Source: Actinocrinis sp035653575 (GTDB lineage: Bacteria > Actinomycetota > Actinomycetes > Streptomycetales > Catenulisporaceae). From it: DNA of 64,000 bases. The stretch is taken from positions 65,684 through 129,683 of the forward strand of contig NZ_DASRBQ010000111.1 of NCBI RefSeq assembly GCF_035653575.1. The letters run 5' to 3'. Positions 8,442-17,095 of this stretch are shown here, one piece after another; position 1 is the stretch's first letter; each line of letters starts with the position of its first letter. Under the pieces are notes generated by a model that was not told the origin of the DNA, made no database searches, and saw only the letters and a program-made list of their open reading frames with translations. A program made the position numbers and the translations under genes.

Positions 8442-8521
8442 CCCCGGGTCCGTGCGGCGCGATCCGGACGTCTTCGCGCCTGCTTAAGCCGGGCCTTGGC
8501 CGGCCATAGCAGAATTCGACC

Positions 8522-9292
8522 ATGCCGATGGACCTCGAACTGCGCGGCCGCACGGTGCTGATCACGGGCGCCTCCAAGGGGATCGGGCGCGCGTGCGCCG
8601 AGGGTTTCGCGGCCGAGGGCGCCGTGCTCGACCTGGTCGCCCGCAGCGCGGCGGACCTGGAGCGGGCCGCGGACGAGCTGCGCGAGACCCGTTCGGCGAA
8701 GGTGCGCACCCATGCGCTCGACCTGAGCCGGTCCGCGGATCAGCGCGAGCTCGCCGAGCGGCTGGAGGCCGTGGACGTCGTCGTGAACAACGCCGGCGCG
8801 GTACCGGCCGGTGACGTCTCCCGGGTCGACGAGGAGTCTTGGCGGCGCGCGTGGGATCTGAAGATCTTCGGCTACATCAACCTCACGCGACTGCTCCTGC
8901 CGCGGCTGGAGGCGCAGGGAAGCGGCGTGTTCGTCAACGTGATCGGCACGTCCGCGCTGCGTCCGACACCGGACTTCATCGCCGTGTCATCCGGTAACGC
9001 AGCGCTCGATGCCTTTACACGCGCACTCGGCAGCAACTCGCTCAAGCGCGGCGTGCGCGTCCTCGGCGTGCATCCGGGGCTGATTCTTACCGATCGGTTG
9101 ATCTCCCAGGCCCGGCTCTACGCGGACGCGAAGCTCGGCGATGCGGAGCGGTGGCGGGAGATGATTCCCGCCGACACTCCGCCGGGCACGCCGGATCAGG
9201 TGGCGGACGTCGTCGTGTTCCTGGCGTCGGCCCGCGCCAGCCACCTCAGCGGCATCGTCGTGCCGGTGGACGGCGGAGCTACCGCGTCCTGA
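8522..9292 (+). CDS. Short-chain dehydrogenase/reductase-like protein lacking the usual catalytic Tyr/Lys
   Basis: A 256-residue Rossmann protein with the cofactor motif TGASKGIGRA and the NNAG motif (VVVNNAGAVPAG). The expected YxxxK active-site pair is replaced: the segment reads FIAVSSGNAALDAFTRALG, so the lysine position is Asn and the tyrosine position is Val. The C-terminal VVFLASARASHLSGIVVPVDGG is typical of SDRs. It may be one of the GNAAL-type SDR subgroups with altered chemistry, or a cofactor-binding protein without reductase activity. It stands alone 80 bases after ndgR; a GTP-free N-terminus and no signal peptide imply a cytosolic location. Confidence 0.8.
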   Translation: MPMDLELRGRTVLITGASKGIGRACAEGFAAEGAVLDLVARSAADLERAADELRETRSAKVRTHALDLSRSADQRELAERLEAVDVVVNNAGAVPAGDVSRVDEESWRRAWDLKIFGYINLTRLLLPRLEAQGSGVFVNVIGTSALRPTPDFIAVSSGNAALDAFTRALGSNSLKRGVRVLGVHPGLILTDRLISQARLYADAKLGDAERWREMIPADTPPGTPDQVADVVVFLASARASHLSGIVVPVDGGATAS

Positions 9293-9668
9293 ACTGCGTG
9301 CCTGTTGCCCTGTGCCTGTTGCCCTAAGCGAAGCTCAATGAGGCGTTATCGGGGCGGCGCTCTAGACCTCTGCACGGCGGGCGCGCGGCATGATGCGCAG
9401 GTGGGCGACATACCGGCGCGGATATTGACGGGAAAGTGCCCGCGCCGAGCCCTTGACCTGTGAATTGGTCTAGTCCACTGTAAGAATTCGCCCGGATCGC
9501 GCGCGACGACCTCTCTCCCCTCCCCCGCGCGCGACGGGCCGCTCAACCCTCGGACCGCGATGCGGCTCGGGCCGGACGGCGCCCCGGTCCGCTCCGCCTC
9601 CCCCTCCGCCCGCCTGCGCCCGCACCCACGTCGCGCAGCCCGGGCGCGAATGTGAACAGGAGTAGTCC
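9293..9668 (+). promoter_or_regulatory. Chitinase upstream region
   Basis: 376 bases between the SDR and the chitinase. It opens with a 14-base tandem duplication (GTGCCTGTTGCCCT at 9298 and 9312). It contains TTGACC (9453-9458) as a -35 candidate, the DasR-like box at 9464-9479, then a pyrimidine- and GC-rich leader of about 180 bases, ending AGGAG six bases before the TTG start. A weaker CTCTAGACCTCT element lies at 9360-9371. Confidence 0.5.
9464..9479. promoter_or_regulatory. DasR-responsive element (dre)-like operator
   Basis: ATTGGTCTAGTCCACT matches the streptomycete dre consensus ACTGGTCTAGACCACT, as I recall it, at 14 of 16 positions. It lies just downstream of a TTGACC -35-like box and in front of a chitinase, which is the expected target of the GlcNAc-6P-responsive repressor DasR. 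Confidence 0.7.
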
Positions 9669-11096
9669 TTGAGAAGGAAGCAATTCGCGGCGCTGGGCGC
9701 GGTGGCCGCGGTCGGGATCGCCACCGGTACGACCTTCGCGCTGGCCACGTCGAGTAACGCGGCGACGACCGCGCTGTCGAGCAACTGGTACGCCTCCGCG
9801 CCGTACCTCTTCGTCAATGACACCGCCACACCCGACCCCGGCACCGTCATGGACGCGACCGGGCAGAAGGCCTTCGAGCTCGCGTTCATCCTCGACTCCG
9901 GCGGCTGCACCCCGTCCTGGAACGGCACGGACAACGTCTCCGGCGACACCTCGGTCGGCAACCTGATCAACGAGATCCGCGGCAAGGGCGGGGACGTCTC
10001 GGTCTCCATCGGCGGCTACGGCGGCACGAAGCTCGGTCAGGATTGCGGCACCCCGGCCGCCACCGCCGCGGCGTACCAGCAGGTGGTCAGCAAGTACTCG
10101 ATCCACGCGATGGACTTCGACCTGGAAGAGCCGGAGTACGAGAACAGCACGGCGATCGCCAACGAGCTGGGCGCGGCGCAGATCCTGCAGCGCGACAACC
10201 CCGGCATGATCATCACCGTGACCATGCCGGGCACCACCTCGGGGACCGGCTGGTTCGGCACCCAGCTGCTCGACGAGTCGAAGTCGCTCGGGTTTACCCC
10301 GGCCAGCTTCTCGATCATGCCGTTCGACGGCGGGTTCAACGGTGGCTCCTCGCAGACGGCTGCGCTCGACGCCTTCCACAGCCTGCTGGAGACGCACATG
10401 GGCTGGGACAGCGCGACGGCCTACGCGCACGAGGGCATCTCGATGATGAACGGCCGCTCGGACACCGGCGAGTACTTCTACCAGTCGGACTTCCAGACCG
10501 TGCTGAGCTACGTCGAGAACAACCACCTCGGCAGGTACACCTTCTGGGACGTCAACCGGGACCGGCAGTGCAACCCGCCGGACAACAACGGCGCCACCTC
10601 CAGCTCATGTAGCAGCGTTCCGCAGGCCGACTGGGACTTCACCAAGTACACGACGCAGTTCGCCGGCGCGACGCCGCCCACGACCGTTCCGTCCAGCACG
10701 CCAAGCTCGAGCCCGACCGGCGGCACCGGCGGCGGGACGTGTTCGGCTCCGGCGTGGGTGTCCACGACCGCGTACAACGGTGGCGCCGTGGTCTCCTACA
10801 ACGGCCACACCTGGACCGCGAAGTGGTGGACCCAGGGCGATATCCCCGGCAACAACGCGCAGAACGTGTGGACCGACAACGGGGCGTGCAGCGGAGGCGG
10901 CAACCCGAGCCCGTCCGCGTCGAGCACCACCGGAGGCGGCACCTGCTCGGCCCCGGCGTGGGTGTCCACGACCGCGTACAACGGTGGCGCGGTGGTCTCC
11001 TACAACGGTCACACCTGGACCGCGAAGTGGTGGACCCAGGGCGATATCCCCGGCAACAACGCGCAGAACGTCTGGACCGACAACGGAGCCTGCTAG
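9669..11096 (+). CDS. Secreted GH18 chitinase with two identical CBM5/12 modules
   Basis: Extracellular chitin hydrolase, 475 residues. It starts at TTG 9669 (MRRKQFAALGAVAAVG) behind AGGAG. Residues 1-32 are a Sec signal peptide (cleavage near NAA-TT). Residues about 35-330 are a GH18 barrel: GGDVSVSIGGYGG, and the catalytic strand AMDFDLEEPE, in which the DxDxE glutamate is present. A Thr/Ser/Pro linker follows, then two 50-residue chitin-binding modules at about 358-407 and 426-475, each CSAPAWVSTTAYNGGAVVSY...WWTQGDIPGNNAQNVW. The modules are identical in protein sequence. A dre-like box upstream suggests DasR control. The GH18 fold resembles the PF-ChiA-like subgroup, but that is a guess. 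Confidence 0.92.
   Translation: MRRKQFAALGAVAAVGIATGTTFALATSSNAATTALSSNWYASAPYLFVNDTATPDPGTVMDATGQKAFELAFILDSGGCTPSWNGTDNVSGDTSVGNLINEIRGKGGDVSVSIGGYGGTKLGQDCGTPAATAAAYQQVVSKYSIHAMDFDLEEPEYENSTAIANELGAAQILQRDNPGMIITVTMPGTTSGTGWFGTQLLDESKSLGFTPASFSIMPFDGGFNGGSSQTAALDAFHSLLETHMGWDSATAYAHEGISMMNGRSDTGEYFYQSDFQTVLSYVENNHLGRYTFWDVNRDRQCNPPDNNGATSSSCSSVPQADWDFTKYTTQFAGATPPTTVPSSTPSSSPTGGTGGGTCSAPAWVSTTAYNGGAVVSYNGHTWTAKWWTQGDIPGNNAQNVWTDNGACSGGGNPSPSASSTTGGGTCSAPAWVSTTAYNGGAVVSYNGHTWTAKWWTQGDIPGNNAQNVWTDNGAC
10740..11093 (+). repeat. 204-base-period duplication encoding two identical chitin-binding modules
   Basis: Units 10740-10889 and 10944-11093 (150 bases each) differ at seven positions by my count, all at third codon positions and all synonymous, separated by a 54-base Ser/Pro/Gly linker. 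The pattern suggests duplication or gene conversion with strong selection on the protein. Confidence 0.85.
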
Positions 11097-11131
11097 CGCT
11101 TCGGCAGGACGCGATAGACAGCGGTAGACAA

Positions 11132-11166
11132 CCGGAGCTCGGCACCGTGAAGGTGCCGAGCTCCGG
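11132..11166. terminator. Chitinase terminator
   Basis: Perfect 15-bp stem CCGGAGCTCGGCACC (11132-11146), loop GTGAA, complementary arm 11152-11166, followed by CGTTTTC. Lies 36 bases after the chitinase stop. Confidence 0.85.
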
Positions 11167-11295
11167 CGTTTTCAAAGACTGGGGTTGTAAAGCTCGCGCG
11201 CGCTGCGCTAAAGTGGCCAACCGCGCATATTTGCGCGCAGCCCAAAATAAGCCGGTGCTCCGGCTGCTTCATACAGTAGGGACCTGGGAGGCGTC

Positions 11296-13740
11296 TTGTC
11301 AAGCGGATCCGCCGAAATCGCCCGCGAGCAGGAGTACGTGACCATGCTCTACGACCGGCTCGACGCCTTGCGCGGGCGCACCGCGGCCCGATTCGCGCAG
11401 GTGCTGCGGCAGGAAGGCGGCACGCCGCAGAGCCGCACGGAGCGCGACGTCGCCGCCTCCGACCACGCGGAACGGCTCGTTCAGCTCGACGCCGCCGAGA
11501 ACGGGCTGTGCTTCGGCCGGCTCGACTTCGACTTCGCCGGCGACGGGGAGACCGGCCCGGGCGAACGGCGCTACGTCGGCAGGCTCGGCATCCGCGACGA
11601 GAGCGACGACTACGAGCCGCTGCTGATCGACTGGCGCGCGCCCGCGGCCCGGCCGTTCTACATCGCGACCGCCGCGGCCCCGCTCGGCGTCCGGCGGCGC
11701 CGCCACATCAAGACCCGGCAGCGCACCGTCACAGGCCTCGACGACGATGTGCTCGATCTCGACGCCTTGGACGGCCACCGCGACGCGGCAGGTGCGGCCG
11801 ATGGTCTCGTTGGCGAGGGGGCCTTGCTCTCCGCGGTCACCGCGAACCGGACGGGCCGGATGCGCGATGTCGTCGAGACGATCCAGGCGGAACAGGACTA
11901 CGCGATCCGCGCCGACCTGCCCGGCGTCCTGGTCGTGCAGGGCGGCCCGGGCACCGGGAAGACCGCGGTCGCACTGCACCGCGCCGCCTACCTGCTCTAC
12001 ACCCACCGCGAGCGGCTGGCCCGGCGCGGCGTGCTGATCGTCGGGCCGAACCCGACCTTCCTGCGATATATCTCGCACGTGCTGCCCTCGCTCGGCGAGA
12101 CCAGCGCGGTCTTGCGCACGCTCGGCGAGCTGTTCCCGGGCGTCGTGGCCGAAACCGTGGAGCCGGCCCGGACCGTGGAGATCAAGGGCCGCGCGGTCAT
12201 GGCGGACCTGCTGGCCGCGGCCGTGCGCGCCCGCCAGCGCGTGCCGGAGAAGGAGCTGGAAGTCGAGATCGACCATGTGACCTACCGGGTCAGCCGCGAG
12301 ACCTGCGCCGAGGCGCGAGAGCAGGCCCGCCGGACGCTGGAGCCGCACAACCTGGCCAGGCCGACGTTCGTCGCCAGGTTCCTCGACGCGCTGGCCGAGC
12401 AGGTGACGCGGCGGCTGAACGAGGATCCGTTCGGGGAGCTGACCCGCGAACTGGTCGCGGAGATCGAGCGGGATCTGCGGCAGATCGGGGACGTCGGTGA
12501 GGCCCCGCTGGAGGAGGAGCTGCTCAACCGCCGCGACGCCGAGGAGATCCGGCGCGGTCTGCCCGAGGAACCGGCCGTGCAAGCCGCGCTGGACTGGCTG
12601 TGGCCGGAACTCACGCCGCAGCGGCTGCTCACCGAGCTGTTCGCCGATCGCGACCTGTTGGCAGAGGCGGCGGCTGGACTGCTCACGCCCGAAGAGCAGG
12701 CCGCGTTGCACCGCGAGATCGGACCCGAGGAGAGCGCGGCCGAGGAGAGCGCGGCCGAGGGAAGCGGGGCGGGCTGGTCCGTGGCCGACGTGCCGCTGCT
12801 CGACGAGGCCGCCGAATTGCTGGGCGAGTCGGACGAGCAGGCCGAGGAGGAGGAGCGCCGCCGACGGGAGCGGCAGGTCGCCTACGCCCAGGGCGTGCTC
12901 GACATCCTCTCCGGTTCGGCCCTTCCGGACCTCGAGGACCGCAAGGACGACCTGGTGACGGTGACGGACTTCGTGACCGCGGAACAGCTCGCCGACGAAC
13001 AGGACTACCGCGGCTACCTCTCCGTCGCCGATCGGGCCGCCGCCGACCGCACCTGGACCTTCGGGCACGTCATCGTCGACGAGGCGCAGGAGCTTTCCGC
13101 GATGGCCTGGCGGCTGTTGATGCGCCGGTGCCCGAGCCGGTCGATGACGGTCGTCGGGGACGTGGCGCAGACCGGGGATCCGGCGGGCACCGACTCGTGG
13201 GGCGCGGTGCTGGAACCCTATGTCGGCGACCGCTGGCGGCTGGCCCGACTGACCGTCAACTACCGCACTCCGGCGGAGGTGATGGCGGTCGCGGCGAAGG
13301 TGCTGGCGCGGATCGACCCGGCGCTCGAACCGCCGCGTTCCGTGCGTGAATCAGGGGTCGAACCGTGGCGCGAGTCGGTGCCGGCCGCCCAGCTGCCGGC
13401 TAGGCTCGGCGAGGTCGCGGCGGGCGAGGCGGCGGCGGTCGGCGAGGGCAGGCTCGCGGTGATCGTGCCGACGCGGCACGCCGCGCGGCTCGCCGAGGCC
13501 GTGCGGGCCGCGGTTCCGGACGCGGCGTTCGGCCCGGACCCCGACCTCGAACGCCGGACCGTGGTGCTGACCGTCCGGCAGGCGAAGGGGCTGGAGTTCG
13601 ATACCGTACTCGTCGTTGACCCTGACGCGATCGCCGCCGATCCGCCACGCGGCGACAACGACCTGTACGTCGCGCTCACCCGGGCCACCAAGCGGCTGGC
13701 CATCCTGGCCGTGGACGGCTGTTTCGAGTCGGACGACTGA
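11296..13740 (+). CDS. helD: HelD-like UvrD/Rep-type helicase (RNA polymerase recycling/rifamycin-tolerance factor)
   Basis: An 814-residue superfamily-1 ATPase of the HelD type. Characterised actinobacterial members bind RNA polymerase, clear it from stalled complexes and in some species protect it from rifamycins. Start TTG 11296 follows GGGAGG. The N-terminal 100 residues form the predicted coiled-coil that enters the secondary channel (REQEYVTMLYDRLDALRGR). Walker A GGPGTGKT is at about residue 215, the central insertion is very acidic (about 470-530), Walker B VDEAQE at about 595, motif NYRTP at about 655, and RQAKGLEFDTVLVVD and LYVALTRATK at the C-terminus. No rifamycin-associated element was found upstream; a TACAGT -10 candidate sits at about 11274. 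Confidence 0.92.
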   Translation: MSSGSAEIAREQEYVTMLYDRLDALRGRTAARFAQVLRQEGGTPQSRTERDVAASDHAERLVQLDAAENGLCFGRLDFDFAGDGETGPGERRYVGRLGIRDESDDYEPLLIDWRAPAARPFYIATAAAPLGVRRRRHIKTRQRTVTGLDDDVLDLDALDGHRDAAGAADGLVGEGALLSAVTANRTGRMRDVVETIQAEQDYAIRADLPGVLVVQGGPGTGKTAVALHRAAYLLYTHRERLARRGVLIVGPNPTFLRYISHVLPSLGETSAVLRTLGELFPGVVAETVEPARTVEIKGRAVMADLLAAAVRARQRVPEKELEVEIDHVTYRVSRETCAEAREQARRTLEPHNLARPTFVARFLDALAEQVTRRLNEDPFGELTRELVAEIERDLRQIGDVGEAPLEEELLNRRDAEEIRRGLPEEPAVQAALDWLWPELTPQRLLTELFADRDLLAEAAAGLLTPEEQAALHREIGPEESAAEESAAEGSGAGWSVADVPLLDEAAELLGESDEQAEEEERRRRERQVAYAQGVLDILSGSALPDLEDRKDDLVTVTDFVTAEQLADEQDYRGYLSVADRAAADRTWTFGHVIVDEAQELSAMAWRLLMRRCPSRSMTVVGDVAQTGDPAGTDSWGAVLEPYVGDRWRLARLTVNYRTPAEVMAVAAKVLARIDPALEPPRSVRESGVEPWRESVPAAQLPARLGEVAAGEAAAVGEGRLAVIVPTRHAARLAEAVRAAVPDAAFGPDPDLERRTVVLTVRQAKGLEFDTVLVVDPDAIAADPPRGDNDLYVALTRATKRLAILAVDGCFESDD

Positions 13741-14268
13741 GAAGGCCGACGGGGATGGTTGGGGAACGGGAATACACTCCCCTCGCGGCCGCCGAGCCGG
13801 AGCGGAATAAGTTTACTGTCATAAGTCGGGCTGCCGGGGAAACCGCAAAAGCCGTGCGGCTCCACGACGACCTGCCGGATTTCCGGCGGCCCGACGATCC
13901 CGCGCCGGCGCTCGGCCTCGGACTGGGGCTGGCGCTGGCGCTGCGGCTGAAGAGGTGAGCCGAAAATACCGGTTAAGTTCACTACCGCGGCGAAGCCGAC
14001 ATGCGCCGCGGCGACCGAACTTTTTCCAACAATGGTCTATACCTTGATCACGGAAAACCCCCGCGCCGACCCCGAATGCGACTTCTGACATCGGCGCCCA
14101 CCTGTGCCTATGCCGCCCAGATCACGAGTTCGCGAATTTCCTGGTTAACGCTCATACGCAGACGCCATAATGTTCATGCGCGCCACCCGATCGAGTGAAT
14201 GCGTGCGAAATACTAGACATCGCCAGCTGTAAAGACGATGCTATGGCACGCGCTCTGGGGAGGTAACC
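13741..14268. other. 528-base region between helD and pseudokinase
   Basis: No convincing gene. A 67-codon frame at 13755-13958 (MVGEREYTPLAAAEPERNKF, ending in Gly-Leu/Ala-Leu repeats) is open but has a weak start site. TGGTCTATACC at 14033-14043 matches the core of a DasR-like box at 10 of 11 positions, but its right flank does not. The last 13 bases supply GGGGAGG for the next gene. The stretch from 13960 to 14230 is less GC-rich than its surroundings, as expected of a promoter region. Confidence 0.4.
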
Positions 14269-15927
14269 GTGGGCAATGGCGCGACTCCGCACGTGATAGG
14301 TACCGGAAACGATTCCGGCCGTCCGCCGCATCAGACCGCGGCGGCCGCGCCGAGCGCCGGCGGGCTCGTGGTCGTGCGGGATGAGCGCGGCGTGCTGTCG
14401 GTGATGCACTGCCTGCCCGACGAACTCGTCCTCGATCCCGGATTTCAGCAGGCTTATCGCGCCGAATGCGCGGCGATGGCGGCCCTCGGCGAGCCCCGGG
14501 TCGCCGAACCGCTCAGCTACATCATGGACGCCGGCGGGCGCATCGTGGCGACGGTGCGCCGGCACTTTCCCGGAGTGCCGCTCTCCGAGCTGCTCACCCG
14601 CGCGCGGGGTGGGCGCGGCCTCGACGCGCAGGCCGCGGCGACCGTGGCCAGCGACGTGCTGGTCGCACTCGACGCCTTACACCGGCGCGGCGTCGCACAT
14701 CGCCGGCTCGAACCGACCGAAATCATCGTCGGGCGCACCGGGGAATGCGTCGTCGTCGGCGCGGGACTTGCCGTACGCCCACGGACCAGTGGGTCCGGCA
14801 TCGACGACCTCGGCGCCGCGATAGCGTTCGACCTGGCCGCGGTGCCGGAATTGTTCGCGCTCTGCCTCACCTCCGGCCGGGTCTCCGGCCGGGACGCCGC
14901 GCCCCAGCATCACGGCGCGGAGAAACTGCACGGGATAGCGCAGAATATTTATACGGCGCTGGCCGAGTCGCGCCACGCACCGGTGGAGCGCTGGGAGCAG
15001 GGTGGCGTCGCGGCGGAAATGCTGGCGGAGCTGGAGGCCGCGGCCCAGGCCTTCGGTGCCGGGTGGCGCGATCGCGGACACGAACGCCTCGCCCTGTGTG
15101 CACGAACTCTGCATAAGCCGCGGGCAATGCATATCGATCGGGGCGCACGGGAGCATCGCCGCCGCCCCACCGCGCTGATCACCCGCTCCCCCGCGCTGCA
15201 CAGCGAAGCACCGCAGGCTCCGATTCTGACAACCGCGGCGACGAGGACCGGCGGCATACCTCGCGAGGCCTGGGGCGTGCTGCCCAAGGGCACCGGGAAA
15301 CGCGCGGTCCGGCGCGGCGTGCTGGCCACCTGGTCGCTGCGGGTGGTGGCCATAGGTGTACCGATAGCGGTGTTAGTCCTCGGCATCGCGTTGATCAGCG
15401 GAACTTTCTCCCGGTCCGCGCCGAAGATTCCACCGCCCCCTTCGCTCGCCGTCGAAACCGGGGCGCAGGCGCCCGCGGCCAGCGCGGTGCCGGGCGCGGC
15501 CAGCCCTTCAGCCAGCCCGAGCCCGTCGAACACGCCGTCTCAGGGCATCGTCCCCGCGTCCGCAGCGACCTCGCCGCCGCCGGTCACCGCCGTCACGTCG
15601 CTGTCCATCACCAGCCTCACCTTCACGGCGGCGTCGTCCGGTACGGCCACCGTCGTCGTGGACACACGCACCAGCGGGACCGCGACTGTGAACGTGGCCG
15701 TGACCATCACCGAGAACGGCCCCAACGGACCGACTTCACGCACCGACCACTTCACTTTCTCCGGACAGCACGAGTACACGTTGAGCGACAACTTCCAGGC
15801 GATGCCGTGCGCATGGGGCACCATGAAGCAGGTGGCGGCCAAGGTCAAAGTGAGCGCGACCGTGCCGTCCACGAAGGCGGCGGCGGCGACCGCGTCCGGG
15901 ATCCTGTACTCCTCGCCGTGCGGCTGA
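14269..15927 (+). CDS. Transmembrane serine/threonine pseudokinase with extracellular beta domain
   Basis: A 552-residue protein built like an actinobacterial PknB-type kinase: cytosolic kinase-like domain (about 30-260), basic juxtamembrane, one transmembrane segment (VVAIGVPIAVLVLGIALIS, near residue 360), a Pro/Ser/Ala linker and an external beta-rich domain with two cysteines (about 445-552). The catalytic machinery is gone. The HRD loop reads HRRLEPTEI (about residue 144), so the catalytic Asp is Arg and the metal Asn is Glu; the DFG position reads VGAGLA; no glycine loop is obvious. It is thus a pseudokinase, perhaps a scaffold or sensor. GTG 14269 has a strong GGGGAGG site. The stop is 34 bases from the convergent YihY gene. 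Confidence 0.75.
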   Translation: MGNGATPHVIGTGNDSGRPPHQTAAAAPSAGGLVVVRDERGVLSVMHCLPDELVLDPGFQQAYRAECAAMAALGEPRVAEPLSYIMDAGGRIVATVRRHFPGVPLSELLTRARGGRGLDAQAAATVASDVLVALDALHRRGVAHRRLEPTEIIVGRTGECVVVGAGLAVRPRTSGSGIDDLGAAIAFDLAAVPELFALCLTSGRVSGRDAAPQHHGAEKLHGIAQNIYTALAESRHAPVERWEQGGVAAEMLAELEAAAQAFGAGWRDRGHERLALCARTLHKPRAMHIDRGAREHRRRPTALITRSPALHSEAPQAPILTTAATRTGGIPREAWGVLPKGTGKRAVRRGVLATWSLRVVAIGVPIAVLVLGIALISGTFSRSAPKIPPPPSLAVETGAQAPAASAVPGAASPSASPSPSNTPSQGIVPASAATSPPPVTAVTSLSITSLTFTAASSGTATVVVDTRTSGTATVNVAVTITENGPNGPTSRTDHFTFSGQHEYTLSDNFQAMPCAWGTMKQVAAKVKVSATVPSTKAAAATASGILYSSPCG

Positions 15928-15961
15928 GCGGAACCTTTCGCCACCATCCAGCCCGAGGCGC

Positions 15962-17014
15962 TCAGCCGGCTTGGCGATCCACTTCCGCCGCGCCGGCCCG
16001 GGCCTGCGGGTCACCGCTCTGCACCGCCGCTTCGCGCTCCGCCTCGGCGTTGATCTCCGCTCCGATGAGCACGGCGATCGCGGCCAAATACAGCCAGAAG
16101 ATGAGGATCACGACCCCGGCGAACGCCCCGTACGTCTTGCCGTACGAGCCGAACTTGGCCACGTAGAACGAGAATCCGAGCGAGGCCAGCAGGAAGATCG
16201 CGGTGCCGACCAGGCCGCCGGGACTGACCCACTGCCAGCGCGGCGAGGGCCGGTTCGGCGCGTAGAAGTAATACACCGAGAACAGCAGCGACACCACGAT
16301 GAGCGTCGCGACCCACCGCACGATGGTCCACACCACCACGAACGCGGACCCGGCGACGCCCACGTGCCCTTCGATCGCGTGGCCGAGCGGCGCACCGAAC
16401 ACCAGCAGCACCGCGGCGACTCCGCCGAGCAGCGCGGTCACCGCCATCAGCGGGAAGGAGCGCAGCCGCGTGGCCACGAACTTACGGTCCTGGGGAACCT
16501 CGTAGGCGATGTTCAGGCCGGTCTGCAACGCCGCCATGCCGGCGGACGCGCTCCATAACGCCACCACGACGCCGATGATCAGCGCGGTGAGCGAAGCGGC
16601 CGAGGAGCGGGAGGTGGCCGAGTTGACCGCGTCGGCGAACACTCCGGACGCCCCTGGCGGCAGCGCCGTATTCAGCCCGTCGACCAGGTGCTTGATTGTC
16701 CCAGCGCCGAGACGCAGCAGGCTGGTGATGCCGAGCACCGCGATCAGCGCCGGGAAGAGCGCCAGGAACCAGTGGTAGGCCAGGCTTCCGGCGGTCATGC
16801 TGCACCGGTCGCGGGAGAACTTCTTCGCACCGCGCACGAGCGTTTTGCGCCATCCCGTCTCGCCGAGGTCGAGCGGGGTGCGCGGGCCGCTCGGGGCGGT
16901 CTCGTTCTGCGGCGGGATAGTCTCCCGAGACTGCTCCGAATCTGCCATGAACGCGCGGTACCCGGTCGTACCCGGATCTAACGGTTGGCATGGCCGTCCA
17001 CGGGCATTCGCCAT
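15962..17014 (-). CDS. YihY/BrkB-family inner membrane protein
   Basis: Polytopic membrane protein of about 330-350 residues, formerly annotated as ribonuclease BN, now of unknown or proposed transport function. It has the family opening RDRCSMTAGSLAYHWFLALFPALIAV, six predicted membrane helices, and the characteristic FYAPNRPSPRWQWVSPGGLVGT in the last third. The start is ambiguous: ATG 17014 (MANARGRPCQ) has a GGCGGCGAG upstream, while ATG 16948 (MADSEQSRETIPPQ) begins closer to the conserved part but lacks a ribosome site. Divergent from the GAF-ANTAR gene at 17096. A second paralogue is at 31934. Confidence 0.85.
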   Translation of the reverse strand: MANARGRPCQPLDPGTTGYRAFMADSEQSRETIPPQNETAPSGPRTPLDLGETGWRKTLVRGAKKFSRDRCSMTAGSLAYHWFLALFPALIAVLGITSLLRLGAGTIKHLVDGLNTALPPGASGVFADAVNSATSRSSAASLTALIIGVVVALWSASAGMAALQTGLNIAYEVPQDRKFVATRLRSFPLMAVTALLGGVAAVLLVFGAPLGHAIEGHVGVAGSAFVVVWTIVRWVATLIVVSLLFSVYYFYAPNRPSPRWQWVSPGGLVGTAIFLLASLGFSFYVAKFGSYGKTYGAFAGVVILIFWLYLAAIAVLIGAEINAEAEREAAVQSGDPQARAGAAEVDRQAG

Positions 17015-17095
17015 CTCGCCGCCCGGTTTAGCGACAGCCGCGCCGGGTTACCGAAAGTGCGGGGCTTGACCGTTGCTGCGTGAAATGATCAGCGA

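Noticed and set aside
9360..9371. Second DasR box CTCTAGACCTCT upstream of the chitinase
   Set aside because: Shares the CTAGACC core but matches only about ten of sixteen consensus positions; mentioned only as a weak element.
13820..13870. Possible c-di-AMP (ydaO) riboswitch start in GGGGAAACCGC
   Set aside because: Only one short motif fits; the later conserved blocks are missing and the downstream gene is not a wall hydrolase.
13755..13958. 67-codon frame ending in Gly-Leu/Ala-Leu repeats
   Set aside because: Weak ribosome site, mixed third-position composition in its first half, no recognisable family; kept only as a note in the intergenic entry.
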